A program made the position numbers and the translations under genes. Below are positions 25,431-33,361 of a DNA stretch of 64,000 nucleotides, piece by piece. The DNA is from BOG-938 sp035524315 (lineage in GTDB: Bacteria > Pseudomonadota > Alphaproteobacteria > Caulobacterales > Caulobacteraceae), in assembly GCA_035524315.1 (NCBI GenBank), contig DATKPD010000043.1, positions 22,086 through 86,085 on the forward strand. The letters are read 5' to 3'. Positions within the stretch are counted from its first letter, which is position 1. Each line of letters opens with the position of its first letter. Under the pieces are notes generated by a model that saw only the letters and a program-made list of their open reading frames with translations, was not told the origin of the DNA and ran no database searches.

Positions 25431-27911
25431 TCAGAACTTCGCTTGAAGCGTGACGAAGCCCATGGTCGGGGCGATCGGATAGGCCGTGTAGCCTTGGGTG
25501 GCCGTGGCGCCGGAGACCACCGCCGTTGAAATGCCCTTCGTGTTGCCCAGGTTGGTCACATTGAGGCTGATCTTAGCCGATTTGATCGCGGAGATCTGCG
25601 GCACGGTGAAGGCGTAGCTGGCCTCCAGTCCGACCTGGAAGGTCGCGGGGACCGACAGGTCGTTGGTGTAGGTCACGAAGCGCCGGCCGATATAGTCGCC
25701 GTTCAACTGTGCCTCGAACGGTCCCCAGTTGGTGCTGACGATGAACTTCTCCAGCCAGTCGGGCGTCAAGGGCACCCACTTGCCGGCCGTGGGCACGACC
25801 GCCGGGGCGCCTGAGGACGTCACGCCCGAGCTGTAGGACGAGTCATAGGTCGACTTGTTGTACGAGATGGCGTCGTAGGCTTGGAAGTGCGGGCCAAAGT
25901 GCACCGTCGCGGCAACATCCACGCCGTTGGTCGTCACCCCGCCCACGTTCTCCAGCACCGCAGGCGCGGGGTTGATGAAATTGTAGGGCGCGATGTTGAG
26001 CAGGCGGTTCGCGAAATTGACGTGATAAACGCTGGCCTGGCCTTCCACACCGCTGATGAAGCCCCAGTCGAGCCCGGTATGGCCGCGCACGCCGCCTTCG
26101 TAGGTCCAGGACGTCTCAGGCTTGACCGTCGATTTGAACAGGTCGAACGCCGCCTGGTTGCCCAGGCTCCAGGGCGAGAATCCGTAGAAGTTGCTGCCCG
26201 CGCCGTAGGGGATGAACTGGCGCATGTTCTTCTGCACGTTGAAGAACACCTGGGTGTTGGCGGTCGCGTCCCACACCGCGCCGACCTGGGGCAGGAACCA
26301 GTCGTTGGAGCTGATCGAGCCGGAGGGATAGTGCACGAACGAGGTGCTGGTCGGGCTCACGCTCGCCGCATTGACCTGATTGATCGGGAACTTGCCGTCG
26401 GCGGCCTGCAGGCTGGCTTTCCAACCGGCTTGCAGCAACAGGTTCGGCAGCACCCGCCACTGATCCTGAATGTGCAATTGCTCGTCGTTGACGTGGAACT
26501 GGGCGTAGTACTGGGTGAAAGCCTTAGGGCCATTGGGCACGTCGTAGGGCGACAGGTCGTTGTTGGCCGCGCTGAACGGATACCAGACGCGGTGCTGGGC
26601 GTCCTCGTTGTGCTCCCACCACACCCCCGCTTCGATCTGGTGATCGCCGAGCCGCCACTTGAGGGTCGAGACCTCGCCGCCGCGGTTGATGCGGTACTCG
26701 GTGGTGCGCACCTCGTTGCCCGTGCCGCCGAACACGTTGGCGATGTTCTGCAGGGTGGCCGCGCTGCCGGTCGTGCCGACCACGAGGCTCGGATAATAGG
26801 CCGCGAACAGGCCGGGGAGGCCGGCCTGGTTGACGGGGCCTGCCACGATGCCGCGACCGTAGTTGTAGTGGTAATAGACCTGATTGGACCAGACCATGTC
26901 CGGCGTCAGGTTCCAGTCGTACTTGCCGTAGAGCAGGATGTCGGTGCGCTGGGCCGCGCTGAAGCAGTTGGTGAAGTTGTTGCCGACCGCGGTCGGCGGC
27001 GAGCCCGGCAGGTTGCCGTTGGCCGCCGAGGGCGCGAGATAGGCTGCGCACTGCTGCACGTTTGGATAGATGAACGGGCGGGTGGCGGGGGTATAGGCCC
27101 TAGCCGCCGCGGTCTGGGCGCCGGCGAAGGCCGTGGCGTCTTCGTTCGGCTCGACCTTGTTGTCCCAGTCGGCGAACAGGGTCAGCTTGCCCGCCGCGTC
27201 ATCGTGCACGTACTTGGCGTTGGCCTGGTCGTCGCGCTGGTGGCCGTCGAAGTCCCAGGCGCGGGCGTCGTGGTGCAGGTACGAGACATAGGCCTCGCCC
27301 CCCGCCAACAGATCCTGCTGACCGGTGTCGAAGCGGCCGAAGGTGCGGGTGGTGGCGTAGCTGCCGACGGTCTCGCGCAGATCGAAGCCCATCAGCTTGG
27401 ACGGATCGCTGGAGAAGGTCTCGATCGCGCCGCCGAGGTTGCTGGTGGAGGCCACGCCCAGGCCGCCGGCGCCGGATTCCAGCGTCACGCGCTCCACGTT
27501 TTCCGAGGTGATCGCGCGCGAGGTGGAGAGGCCGTTGTAGTTGCCGTACTGCTGGTCGCCCAGCGGCACGTCGTCCATGGTGTAGCCCAACTGCTGGGTG
27601 GTGAAGCCGTGCACCACCAGCGCCTCGTTCTGCTCGTTGTTGCCCCAGGGGTCGGCGGTCTCATAGACCACGCCGGGCAGGCTCTCGACCGCTTTGAGCG
27701 GGCTGATGCCCGGCAGGATTTTCTGCGCTTCGGCGCCCGAAAAGGCCACGGCCGAACGGGTGGTGCGCGACACCGTAACGATTACCTGGCTGTCGCCGGC
27801 GGCCGGCGACGCGGCGGCGTCCTGGGCCATGGCGCGGCTGGCGCAGGTCATGCTGGCCAAAGCGGTCGCGGCCATAAGAAGCGCGCGGGCGCGCGTTTTT
27901 GAAATCGACAT
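25431..27911 (-). CDS. TonB-dependent outer-membrane receptor
   Basis: The 826-residue protein has a signal peptide ending SRAMAQ (about residue 29), an N-terminal plug domain (SAVAFSGAEAQKILPGISPLKAVESLPGVVYETAD) and a long beta-barrel ending in the outer-membrane signature VTLQAKF. It transports an unknown large nutrient in an energy-dependent way. It follows phnCDE by 165 bases and is followed by an exported phosphodiesterase, so its ligand is plausibly a phosphorus compound. A weak Pho-box-like sequence lies about 65-80 bases upstream of its ATG. Confidence 0.92.
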   Translation of the reverse strand: MSISKTRARALLMAATALASMTCASRAMAQDAAASPAAGDSQVIVTVSRTTRSAVAFSGAEAQKILPGISPLKAVESLPGVVYETADPWGNNEQNEALVVHGFTTQQLGYTMDDVPLGDQQYGNYNGLSTSRAITSENVERVTLESGAGGLGVASTSNLGGAIETFSSDPSKLMGFDLRETVGSYATTRTFGRFDTGQQDLLAGGEAYVSYLHHDARAWDFDGHQRDDQANAKYVHDDAAGKLTLFADWDNKVEPNEDATAFAGAQTAAARAYTPATRPFIYPNVQQCAAYLAPSAANGNLPGSPPTAVGNNFTNCFSAAQRTDILLYGKYDWNLTPDMVWSNQVYYHYNYGRGIVAGPVNQAGLPGLFAAYYPSLVVGTTGSAATLQNIANVFGGTGNEVRTTEYRINRGGEVSTLKWRLGDHQIEAGVWWEHNEDAQHRVWYPFSAANNDLSPYDVPNGPKAFTQYYAQFHVNDEQLHIQDQWRVLPNLLLQAGWKASLQAADGKFPINQVNAASVSPTSTSFVHYPSGSISSNDWFLPQVGAVWDATANTQVFFNVQKNMRQFIPYGAGSNFYGFSPWSLGNQAAFDLFKSTVKPETSWTYEGGVRGHTGLDWGFISGVEGQASVYHVNFANRLLNIAPYNFINPAPAVLENVGGVTTNGVDVAATVHFGPHFQAYDAISYNKSTYDSSYSSGVTSSGAPAVVPTAGKWVPLTPDWLEKFIVSTNWGPFEAQLNGDYIGRRFVTYTNDLSVPATFQVGLEASYAFTVPQISAIKSAKISLNVTNLGNTKGISTAVVSGATATQGYTAYPIAPTMGFVTLQAKF

Positions 27912-27975
27912 GGAAGACCCCCTCTTGAGGCGCCTGTCACGCAGACGCCCATCCGGGGCGATTTACGGTTTACCG

Positions 27976-27992
27976 GCGACGAACCTGTGACG
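27976..27992 (-). promoter_or_regulatory. Weak Pho-box-like pair of repeats upstream of the TonB receptor
   Basis: Read on the minus strand the site is CGTCAC-N5-CGTCGC, two hexamers with 11-base periodicity that resemble the PhoB half site TGTCAY. It lies about 65 bases before the receptor ATG. The second half matches poorly, so this is a candidate only. Confidence 0.3.
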
Positions 27993-28052
27993 GATCGATT
28001 GCGGTTCGGTGTCCGCGACGGAGCAGGTCGTCCGATGACGGATGAGTGGGCC

Positions 28053-28073
28053 CACAGGCGCTCTTGCCCTGTG
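28053..28073 (-). terminator. Hairpin after phnE, possible weak terminator
   Basis: Six-base arms CACAGG/CCTGTG with a nine-base loop begin four bases after the phnE stop. No T-run follows on the minus strand, so it may only stabilise the phn mRNA end or partly separate it from the TonB receptor gene. Confidence 0.35.
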
Positions 28074-28076
28074 AGG

Positions 28077-28886
28077 CTAGATCAGCCTCTGTCGCATGGC
28101 CTGGGACAGCAGGTCGATCACGGTCACCGCCGCGATGATGACCAGGACGATGGCCGAGGTCTGACGGTAGGCGAAGCCATTGATCGAATCGATCAGGTTC
28201 TGGCCGATGCCGCCCGCCCCAATGAGGCCCAGCACCGCCGCCGCCCGGCAGTTGGATTCGAACCGGTACAGAGCATAGGAGGTCCATAAGGGGCCGACCT
28301 GGGGCAGCACGCCCCACGCGACCTCGTGCAGCCGCGTGCCGCCGGTGGCGCGAACCCCCTCGACCGGCCCCGCGTCGATCGCCTCGACGGCCTCCGAAAA
28401 CAGCTTCGCCAGCACCGCCCCTGTGTTGAGCGCCAGGGCCATCACGCCGGCGAAAGGACCAAGCCCGACGGCGACGATGAACAGGGTGCCCAGCACCAGG
28501 TCGGGGATCGAGCGCAGCACGTCCATCAGCCGGCGCATCGGCTGCTGCAGCCAGATCGGCGCGATATTGCGCGCGCACAGCAGGCCGAACGGCACGGCGA
28601 TCAGCACCGACAGACCCGTGCCCCATACCGCGATCTGGATCGTCAGCCACATCTGGGCGACGTACTGCTTCCACAGGGTGAAGTCGGGTCGCAGCAGGTC
28701 GTGGGAGAACTCGCCGATATTGCCCGAGTTGGTGAACAGCATCGGCAGCTTGGCGATGCCCGCCGGCCCGAACGAGACCAGCAGCAGCGCCGCCAGCCCG
28801 CCCCACACCACAATGTCCAGCAGCCGATCGAGCGCGGGTCGAGTCGGCGGCGGCGGGACGGAGCCTTGGCCGCCGCCCTGGATCAT
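28077..28886 (-). CDS. phnE: Phosphonate/phosphite ABC transporter permease
   Basis: The 269-residue inner-membrane permease has about five or six hydrophobic segments and the EAA-type loop that contacts the ATPase (EAVEAIDAGPVEGVRATGGTRLHEVAWGVLPQVGPLW), followed by the PhnE-typical YRFESNCRAAAVLGLIGAGGIGQ. Start is ATG 28886, overlapping the phnD stop by four bases; a much longer open frame upstream is in phnD's wrong frame and is rejected. It is the third gene of phnCDE. No C-P lyase genes are visible nearby, so the system may import phosphonates, phosphite or phosphate esters for use elsewhere. Confidence 0.93.
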   Translation of the reverse strand: MIQGGGQGSVPPPPTRPALDRLLDIVVWGGLAALLLVSFGPAGIAKLPMLFTNSGNIGEFSHDLLRPDFTLWKQYVAQMWLTIQIAVWGTGLSVLIAVPFGLLCARNIAPIWLQQPMRRLMDVLRSIPDLVLGTLFIVAVGLGPFAGVMALALNTGAVLAKLFSEAVEAIDAGPVEGVRATGGTRLHEVAWGVLPQVGPLWTSYALYRFESNCRAAAVLGLIGAGGIGQNLIDSINGFAYRQTSAIVLVIIAAVTVIDLLSQAMRQRLI

Positions 28887-29887
28887 TGGGCGGCCACCGC
28901 GCCGGCCTTGGCCCGCGCCGCGATGTCGGCCTGGACCTGATCGAACGCCTTCTCCGCGGCGGCGATCTTGGCTGGGTCGCCCGTGTGCTTGGCCTCGCCC
29001 AGGTCCTTGGCCGCCTGCATCGTGCGCACCGGGTCGAGGTAACTGTCGTCGGTCGCCTGAAAGCCGGTGTAGGTCAGCGCCTTGAGAATCTTGCGTTCGT
29101 GGTCGCCTTCGGCTCCGGGAGCCTGCCCATAGGACAGGAAAAAGGCCCGCACCTTTTCCTTGATCGCCGGATCGAGGTCCTTGCGCACCAGGATCGAGGA
29201 TTCCGGCAGGGGCGGCGAAGTCCAGATCACCTTGACCTTGGTCGCCAGGTCCGGGCTCTCGCGGGTGTAGAAGGTCATGCCCACGGTGTTGTTGGTGGCC
29301 ACATCGACCAGGCCATGGGCCACCGACAGAAAGTTGTTCTGGTGGCTGGCCGAGTGGACGGTCTTGAAGCAGTCGCCGGGCTCGATGCCGTGGGGCACGA
29401 AGATATAGGCCATCGGCGCCAGGGTTCCGGAGGTGGATTCCGGGTCGCCGATGCCGAAATTGAGCCGCTTGCCGCACTTGAGCACGTCATCGAGCGTGAT
29501 CTTGGAGTCCGCCCGCGCAATGAGGACCGATTGGTAGGTTCCTTCCTCGCCGCTGGTCAGTATACGGCCGATCACCTCGGCGTTCGCGCGCTGCACGGCG
29601 TCCAGGGCCGGCGCGGCCGAGAACCAGCCCACCTGGGTCTGGTTGAAGCGCATCGCCTCGACCAGGGCGGCGTAGTTGGTGGCGTAGAACGGCTTGATCT
29701 TCAGGCCTGTGGCCTTCTGCATGTCGTCGATCAAGGGTTGCCAATACTGGCCCATCTTCTGCGAATCCTCGGCCGAGAGGATTGAGAAGTTAAGGGTGTC
29801 GCCAGTCGCCGAGGGCGCCGGTTTGGCGCAGCCGGACAGCAGGGCGAGCCCGGCAAGGGCGGCCGCCCAGCGGCGGATCGCGGTCAT
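28883..29887 (-). CDS. phnD: Phosphonate/phosphite ABC transporter substrate-binding protein
   Basis: The 334-residue protein has a lipoprotein signal with lipobox LLSGC at Cys 20. The PhnD family fold is shown by LNFSILSAEDSQKMGQYWQPLIDDMQ, GLKIKPFYATNYAALVEAMRFNQTQVGWFS and a later GVDVATNNTVG-like segment. It is anchored in the periplasm and hands ligand to PhnE. It overlaps phnE by four bases and its ATG overlaps the phnC stop by four bases, so the three genes form one tightly coupled operon. The ligand cannot be decided from sequence. Confidence 0.93.
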   Translation of the reverse strand: MTAIRRWAAALAGLALLSGCAKPAPSATGDTLNFSILSAEDSQKMGQYWQPLIDDMQKATGLKIKPFYATNYAALVEAMRFNQTQVGWFSAAPALDAVQRANAEVIGRILTSGEEGTYQSVLIARADSKITLDDVLKCGKRLNFGIGDPESTSGTLAPMAYIFVPHGIEPGDCFKTVHSASHQNNFLSVAHGLVDVATNNTVGMTFYTRESPDLATKVKVIWTSPPLPESSILVRKDLDPAIKEKVRAFFLSYGQAPGAEGDHERKILKALTYTGFQATDDSYLDPVRTMQAAKDLGEAKHTGDPAKIAAAEKAFDQVQADIAARAKAGAVAAQ

Positions 29888-30681
29888 GGCGTGCCTCCCT
29901 CCCAGAATACGTCCTCAATCTCGGCCCCGTAGATGCCCGACAGCGCCGCCCGGTCCAAGCCCTCGCTTGGGCCGTCGTACACCACCTTGCCCGACTTGAG
30001 CGCGATCACCCGCGGGCAATAGCGCAGGGCGTAGTCGACCTGATGCAGGGTGACGACCACCGCCAGGCCGTCGTTCCGGTTCAGGTCGCGCAGCAGTTCC
30101 ATCACCTTGCGCGCCGACACGGGATCGAGCGCTGCGACCGGCTCGTCGGCCAGCACGGCCTCGGCCTGCTGCACCACAGCCCGCGCGATCGCCCCGCGCT
30201 GCTGCTGGCCGCCCGAAAGGGTCGAGGCCTTCTGGCCGGCGTAGTCGGCCACGCCCATGCGCTGCAGCGCCGCCATCACGCCCTGGCGCTCGGCCGGCGG
30301 CCACAGGCCGAACAGACCGCGCCAGGCGGGCAAGCGGCCGAGCAGGCCCAGGGCGACGTTGCTGTAGAGGCTGAGCCGGCCGACCAGATTGAACGACTGG
30401 AAGATGAAGCCGATGCGCGCGCGCAGCGGGCGGATGCGGTCGCTCACCCGCCCGGCCGCCTGGACCGTCTCGCCGAATGCTTCGACCCGTCCACAGCTGT
30501 CGTCGTCGATCCGGACCAGGCCGTTGAGCGCGCGCAGCAGGGTGGATTTGCCCGAGCCGGACGGGCCGATCAAAGCGACCATCTCGCCGCGCCGCACCGT
30601 CAGATCGACCCCGTCCAGGGCGCGGCGCGCGCCATAGGTTTTCGTCACGGCGTTGAGCTGAAAGGCGACGTCAGAAGGCAT
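29884..30681 (-). CDS. phnC: Phosphonate/phosphite ABC transporter ATP-binding protein
   Basis: The 265-residue ATPase has the Walker A motif GPSGSGKST near residue 38, Q-loop at FIFQSFNLVGRLS, signature LSGGQQQRGAIARA, Walker B VLADEPVAALD and H-loop VTLHQVDYALRYC. PhnC-type features include the early split of the Q-loop region with the SVYSNVALG-like segment (here SLYSNVALGLLG). It is first in the phnCDE operon. A possible Pho-box half site lies about 70-75 bases upstream, in the divergent region shared with the decarboxylase gene. Confidence 0.94.
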   Translation of the reverse strand: MPSDVAFQLNAVTKTYGARRALDGVDLTVRRGEMVALIGPSGSGKSTLLRALNGLVRIDDDSCGRVEAFGETVQAAGRVSDRIRPLRARIGFIFQSFNLVGRLSLYSNVALGLLGRLPAWRGLFGLWPPAERQGVMAALQRMGVADYAGQKASTLSGGQQQRGAIARAVVQQAEAVLADEPVAALDPVSARKVMELLRDLNRNDGLAVVVTLHQVDYALRYCPRVIALKSGKVVYDGPSEGLDRAALSGIYGAEIEDVFWEGGTP

Positions 30682-30739
30682 GGTTAAGCGATCCTTAGCC
30701 GTTCCTTAGCATGCTAGGCCAGGAGCTTTGGAAGGGGCG

Positions 30740-30757
30740 TGTAACCCTTTGATGACA
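30740..30757 (-). promoter_or_regulatory. Weak Pho-box-like site upstream of phnC
   Basis: On the minus strand the sequence TGTCATCAAAGGGTTACA contains one full PhoB half site TGTCAT; a second half (GGTTAC or TTACAC) is degenerate or shifted. It lies about 70 bases before the phnC ATG. It is weak evidence, offered because the genes that follow fit a phosphate-limitation role. Confidence 0.3.
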
Positions 30758-30767
30758 AAGGCCCGCG

Positions 30768-30801
30768 GCAGCGCTGTAAATGCCCTTTACAATGCGGCTG
30801 C
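30768..30801. promoter_or_regulatory. Nested inverted repeat / candidate promoter region before the decarboxylase leader
   Basis: TGTAAATGCCCTTTACA is a six-base perfect inverted repeat (30775-30791) nested inside GCAGC/GCTGC (30768-30772 and 30797-30801), followed by TTTT. TTTACA at 30786 followed after 16 bases by TTATTT at 30808 also fits a sigma-70-like promoter just before the leader RNA, in which case the inverted repeat would be an operator over the -35 element. The alternative is an intrinsic terminator. Confidence 0.45.
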
Positions 30802-30814
30802 TTTTCCTTATTTG

Positions 30815-30893
30815 CGCATCTCCCGGCGGACCCGAAGTCCACAAACGCTGCTAACGCCGGTCTGGGTCAACAATCAATCGGGGGTTACGTGAA
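30815..30893 (+). ncRNA. Structured leader of the decarboxylase gene, candidate speF cis-regulatory RNA
   Basis: A six-base stem CCGGCG/CGCCGG (30823-30828 and 30855-30860) encloses a small hairpin GAC-ccgaa-GTC (from 30829) and an unpaired ACAAACGCTGCTAA stretch. The leader ends directly before the decarboxylase start. The speF motif is an established conserved RNA upstream of ornithine decarboxylase genes in alphaproteobacteria; position, size and the helix pattern fit, but a covariance-model match was not run. Confidence 0.55.
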
Positions 30894-32156
30894 TTGCGCA
30901 CGTACCATATGCCCCTGGACCTGGTCCGCGAGCGGTCCCCGGAACGTCCTGTCGCCTTGGTGCGGCCGGGTGTTCTGGCCGTAGCGGCGCGCTGGTTCCA
31001 GGCCAACTTCAAGGGCGAAATCTTCTACGCCGTGAAGGCCAATCCCTCGGGATGGGCGATCCGGACCCTGGCTGAGCAGGGCATCCGTTCCTTCGACGTG
31101 GCCTCCGTGCCCGAGATCGAACTGGTGTCCGAGCACGCGCCCGGTTCGCGCATGGCGTTCATGCACCCGGTCAAGAGCCGCCAGGCCATCTCGGCCGCCT
31201 ATTTCGACCACGGCGTTCGCACCTTCTCGCTGGATACACACGAGGAACTGGCCAAGATCGTCGACGCCACGGGCGGCGCCAAGGACCTGAACCTGATGGT
31301 TCGTCTGGCGCCTCCGGGTGAAAGCGGCGCGGTCTATTCGCTGTCGGGCAAGTTCGGCGTCGAGCCCCACGCGGCCCCCGCCCTGCTGCTGGCCGCGCGC
31401 CGCGCGACCCAGGACCTGATGGGCGTGTCGTTCCATGTGGGCAGCCAGTGCATGCGCCCGACCGCCTATCAGGCGGCCATGGCCCAGGCCTCGCGCTCGC
31501 TGGTGCGCGCCGGCGTTTTCGCCGATGTGGTGGACGTGGGCGGCGGCTTCCCGTCGGTCTATCCCGGCATGGTCCCGCCTGCCCTGACCGACTATGTCGA
31601 CTCCATCCACCGCGGCTTCGCCGAGATGATGGTGCACGAAACGACCGAGCTGTGGTGCGAACCCGGCCGGGCGCTGGTGGCCGAAAGCTCGTCGATCCTG
31701 GTCAAGGTGGAGCTGAAGAAGGGCGACGCCCTTTATCTGAACGACGGCTCGTACGGCACGCTGTTCGATGCGACCCATTCCAAGTGGCCGTTTCCGGTCA
31801 AGCTGGTGCGCGACGCCGAGGCTACGACCGAACTGCGGCCCTACCGCTTCTACGGTCCGACCTGCGATTCCATCGACCACATGCCCGGCCCCTACTGGCT
31901 GCCGGCGGATGTGGACGAGGGCGATTACATCGAGATCGGCATGCTCGGCGCCTATGGCGTGGCCATGAACACGCGCTTCAACGGCTTTGGCGACACCGAC
32001 GCCGCCATCGTCGAAGACGCGCCCATGGCCTCGATGTACGGCCTCGCGCCCAAGGCGATCCCCTCGCCCAAGGTCGAGGACGAAGAGGCCCGCAAGGTCG
32101 TGCGCTTCTCGCGGCCACGCGGAAAAGCCGGCCAGCGCAAGCAGCGCAAGCGCTAA
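30894..32156 (+). CDS. PLP-dependent ornithine/lysine decarboxylase, fold type III
   Basis: The 420-residue enzyme belongs to the eukaryotic-like ornithine decarboxylase family (alanine-racemase fold), making putrescine and/or cadaverine. The PLP lysine lies in IFYAVKANP at residue 48. Other blocks are SFHVGSQCMRP, DVGGGFPSVYP, WCEPGRALVAESSS, and the catalytic-Cys segment GPTCDSIDHM. A TTG start at 30894 is supported by GGGGG nine bases upstream; an ATG at 30909 is the alternative. The upstream structured leader and the downstream deoxyhypusine-synthase-like gene argue for a polyamine role and feedback control. Ornithine versus lysine preference cannot be read with confidence. Confidence 0.88.
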   Translation: MRTYHMPLDLVRERSPERPVALVRPGVLAVAARWFQANFKGEIFYAVKANPSGWAIRTLAEQGIRSFDVASVPEIELVSEHAPGSRMAFMHPVKSRQAISAAYFDHGVRTFSLDTHEELAKIVDATGGAKDLNLMVRLAPPGESGAVYSLSGKFGVEPHAAPALLLAARRATQDLMGVSFHVGSQCMRPTAYQAAMAQASRSLVRAGVFADVVDVGGGFPSVYPGMVPPALTDYVDSIHRGFAEMMVHETTELWCEPGRALVAESSSILVKVELKKGDALYLNDGSYGTLFDATHSKWPFPVKLVRDAEATTELRPYRFYGPTCDSIDHMPGPYWLPADVDEGDYIEIGMLGAYGVAMNTRFNGFGDTDAAIVEDAPMASMYGLAPKAIPSPKVEDEEARKVVRFSRPRGKAGQRKQRKR

Positions 32157-32187
32157 CACACGCCCGTCGCATTTTCGGGTCTATAAG

Positions 32188-32219
32188 GCAGCCCTCCGTC
32201 GCTCCGTCCGGAGGGCTGC
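32188..32219 (+). terminator. Perfect 10-base-pair hairpin between the two polyamine genes
   Basis: GCAGCCCTCC and GGAGGGCTGC pair perfectly around a 12-base loop, 31 bases after the decarboxylase stop and 42 bases before the next ATG. The trailing tract is TGCTTTG, so termination would be partial. It may tune expression of the downstream gene relative to the decarboxylase. Confidence 0.6.
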
Positions 32220-32261
32220 TGCTTTGCATGACGGGCGCTCCTGACAAGGGAAACCGAAGCC

Positions 32262-33311
32262 ATGAACGCTCCGTCCAACACCAAGGCCGAACTGCTCTCC
32301 AAGACCGTCGAACATGTCGACATCACCGCCTATGACGCGCGGCCGGTGATCGACGCCATGCGCAAGATGAGCTTCTCCTCGCGCGACACCGCGCGCGCGG
32401 CCGACATCCTCAACATGGCGCTGGAAGACAAGGCCTGCTCGCCCTGGCTGATCCTCGCCGGTTCGACCTCGGCCGGCGGGTGCATGCACGTGTACCGCGA
32501 CATGGTGAAGTTCGGCATGATCGACGCGGTGGTCGCCACCGGCGCCTCGATCGTCGACATGGACTTCTTCGAGGCCCTCGGCTTCAAGCACTACCAGGCG
32601 GCGGGCGACGTCGACGACAACGTCCTGCGCGGCCACTACATCGACCGCATCTACGACACCTATATCGACGAAGAAGAACTGCAGGCGTGCGACGCGACCA
32701 TCTACGAGATCGCCAACAGCCTGGAGCCGCGCGGCTATTCCTCGCGTGAGTTCATCTGGGAAATGGGCAAGTGGCTGGCGGCGGGCAACGCTAAGAAGCC
32801 CGGCAGCCTGATCCAGACCGCCTATGAAGAGGGCGTGCCGATCTTCTGCCCGGCGTTCGTCGATTCCTCCGCCGGCTTCGGTCTGGTCAAGCACCAGAAG
32901 GAACGCGCCAAGGCGGGCCAGCCCTATATGATGATCGACGCGGTGGCAGACTTCCGCGAACTGACCGACATCAAGATCGCCGCAGGCGTCACCGGCCTGT
33001 TCATGGTCGGGGGCGGCGTGCCCAAGAACTTCGCCCAGGACACCGTGGTGTGCGCCGAGATCCTGGGCATCGAGGCCGAGATGCACCGCTACGCCGTGCA
33101 GATCACCGTGGCCGACGTGCGCGACGGGGCCTGCTCGTCCTCGACGCTGCAAGAGGCCGCTTCCTGGGGCAAGGTGCAGACCACCCAGGAGCAGATGGTG
33201 TTCGCCGAAGCCTCGACCGTGGTGCCGCTGATCGTTTCGGACGCCTATCATCGCGGCGCCTGGCGCGCCCGCGACAAGCGCCGCTGGGCCAAGCTGTTCA
33301 GCGCCGAATAG
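32262..33311 (+). CDS. Deoxyhypusine-synthase-like protein, probable homospermidine synthase
   Basis: The 349-residue protein belongs to the deoxyhypusine synthase family, NAD-dependent enzymes that transfer an aminobutyl group from spermidine. The active-site lysine block is EAASWGKVQ, equivalent to the human EAVSWGKI region. Other conserved blocks are ILAGSTSAGGCMHVYRDMV, DAVVATGASIVDMDFF, PIFCPAFVDSSAGFG and VTGLFMVGGGVPKNF. Bacteria lack the eIF5A acceptor, so these homologues are thought to make homospermidine or modify another amine. The gene follows a decarboxylase that supplies putrescine, which supports that role. The natural acceptor here is not known. Confidence 0.85.
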   Translation: MNAPSNTKAELLSKTVEHVDITAYDARPVIDAMRKMSFSSRDTARAADILNMALEDKACSPWLILAGSTSAGGCMHVYRDMVKFGMIDAVVATGASIVDMDFFEALGFKHYQAAGDVDDNVLRGHYIDRIYDTYIDEEELQACDATIYEIANSLEPRGYSSREFIWEMGKWLAAGNAKKPGSLIQTAYEEGVPIFCPAFVDSSAGFGLVKHQKERAKAGQPYMMIDAVADFRELTDIKIAAGVTGLFMVGGGVPKNFAQDTVVCAEILGIEAEMHRYAVQITVADVRDGACSSSTLQEAASWGKVQTTQEQMVFAEASTVVPLIVSDAYHRGAWRARDKRRWAKLFSAE

Positions 33312-33330
33312 GGCTAAGGCCCCATTTAGA

Positions 33331-33357
33331 CCCCCGGGGGCCGAGCGCCTTCGGGGG
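33331..33357 (+). terminator. GC-rich hairpin after the DHS-like gene
   Basis: CCCCCG and CGGGGG arms enclose a 15-base loop and are followed by CTTAT. The position 20 bases after the stop suits transcription termination; the T-run is poor, so confidence is moderate. Confidence 0.45.
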
Positions 33358-33361
33358 CTTA

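Noticed and set aside
25881..27902. A 673-codon plus-strand frame opposite the TonB receptor gene.
   Set aside because: Composition is typical of antisense high-GC DNA and no motif is present.
28077..30681. A complete phosphonate degradation (C-P lyase) locus.
   Set aside because: Only the transporter genes phnC, phnD and phnE are present; no phnG-M homologue lies in the window.
33050..33361. Extending the arylsulfotransferase frame upstream to 33050 to obtain a start codon.
   Set aside because: That part lies inside the DHS-like gene in another frame and encodes no family sequence, so the fragment is treated as a pseudogene.
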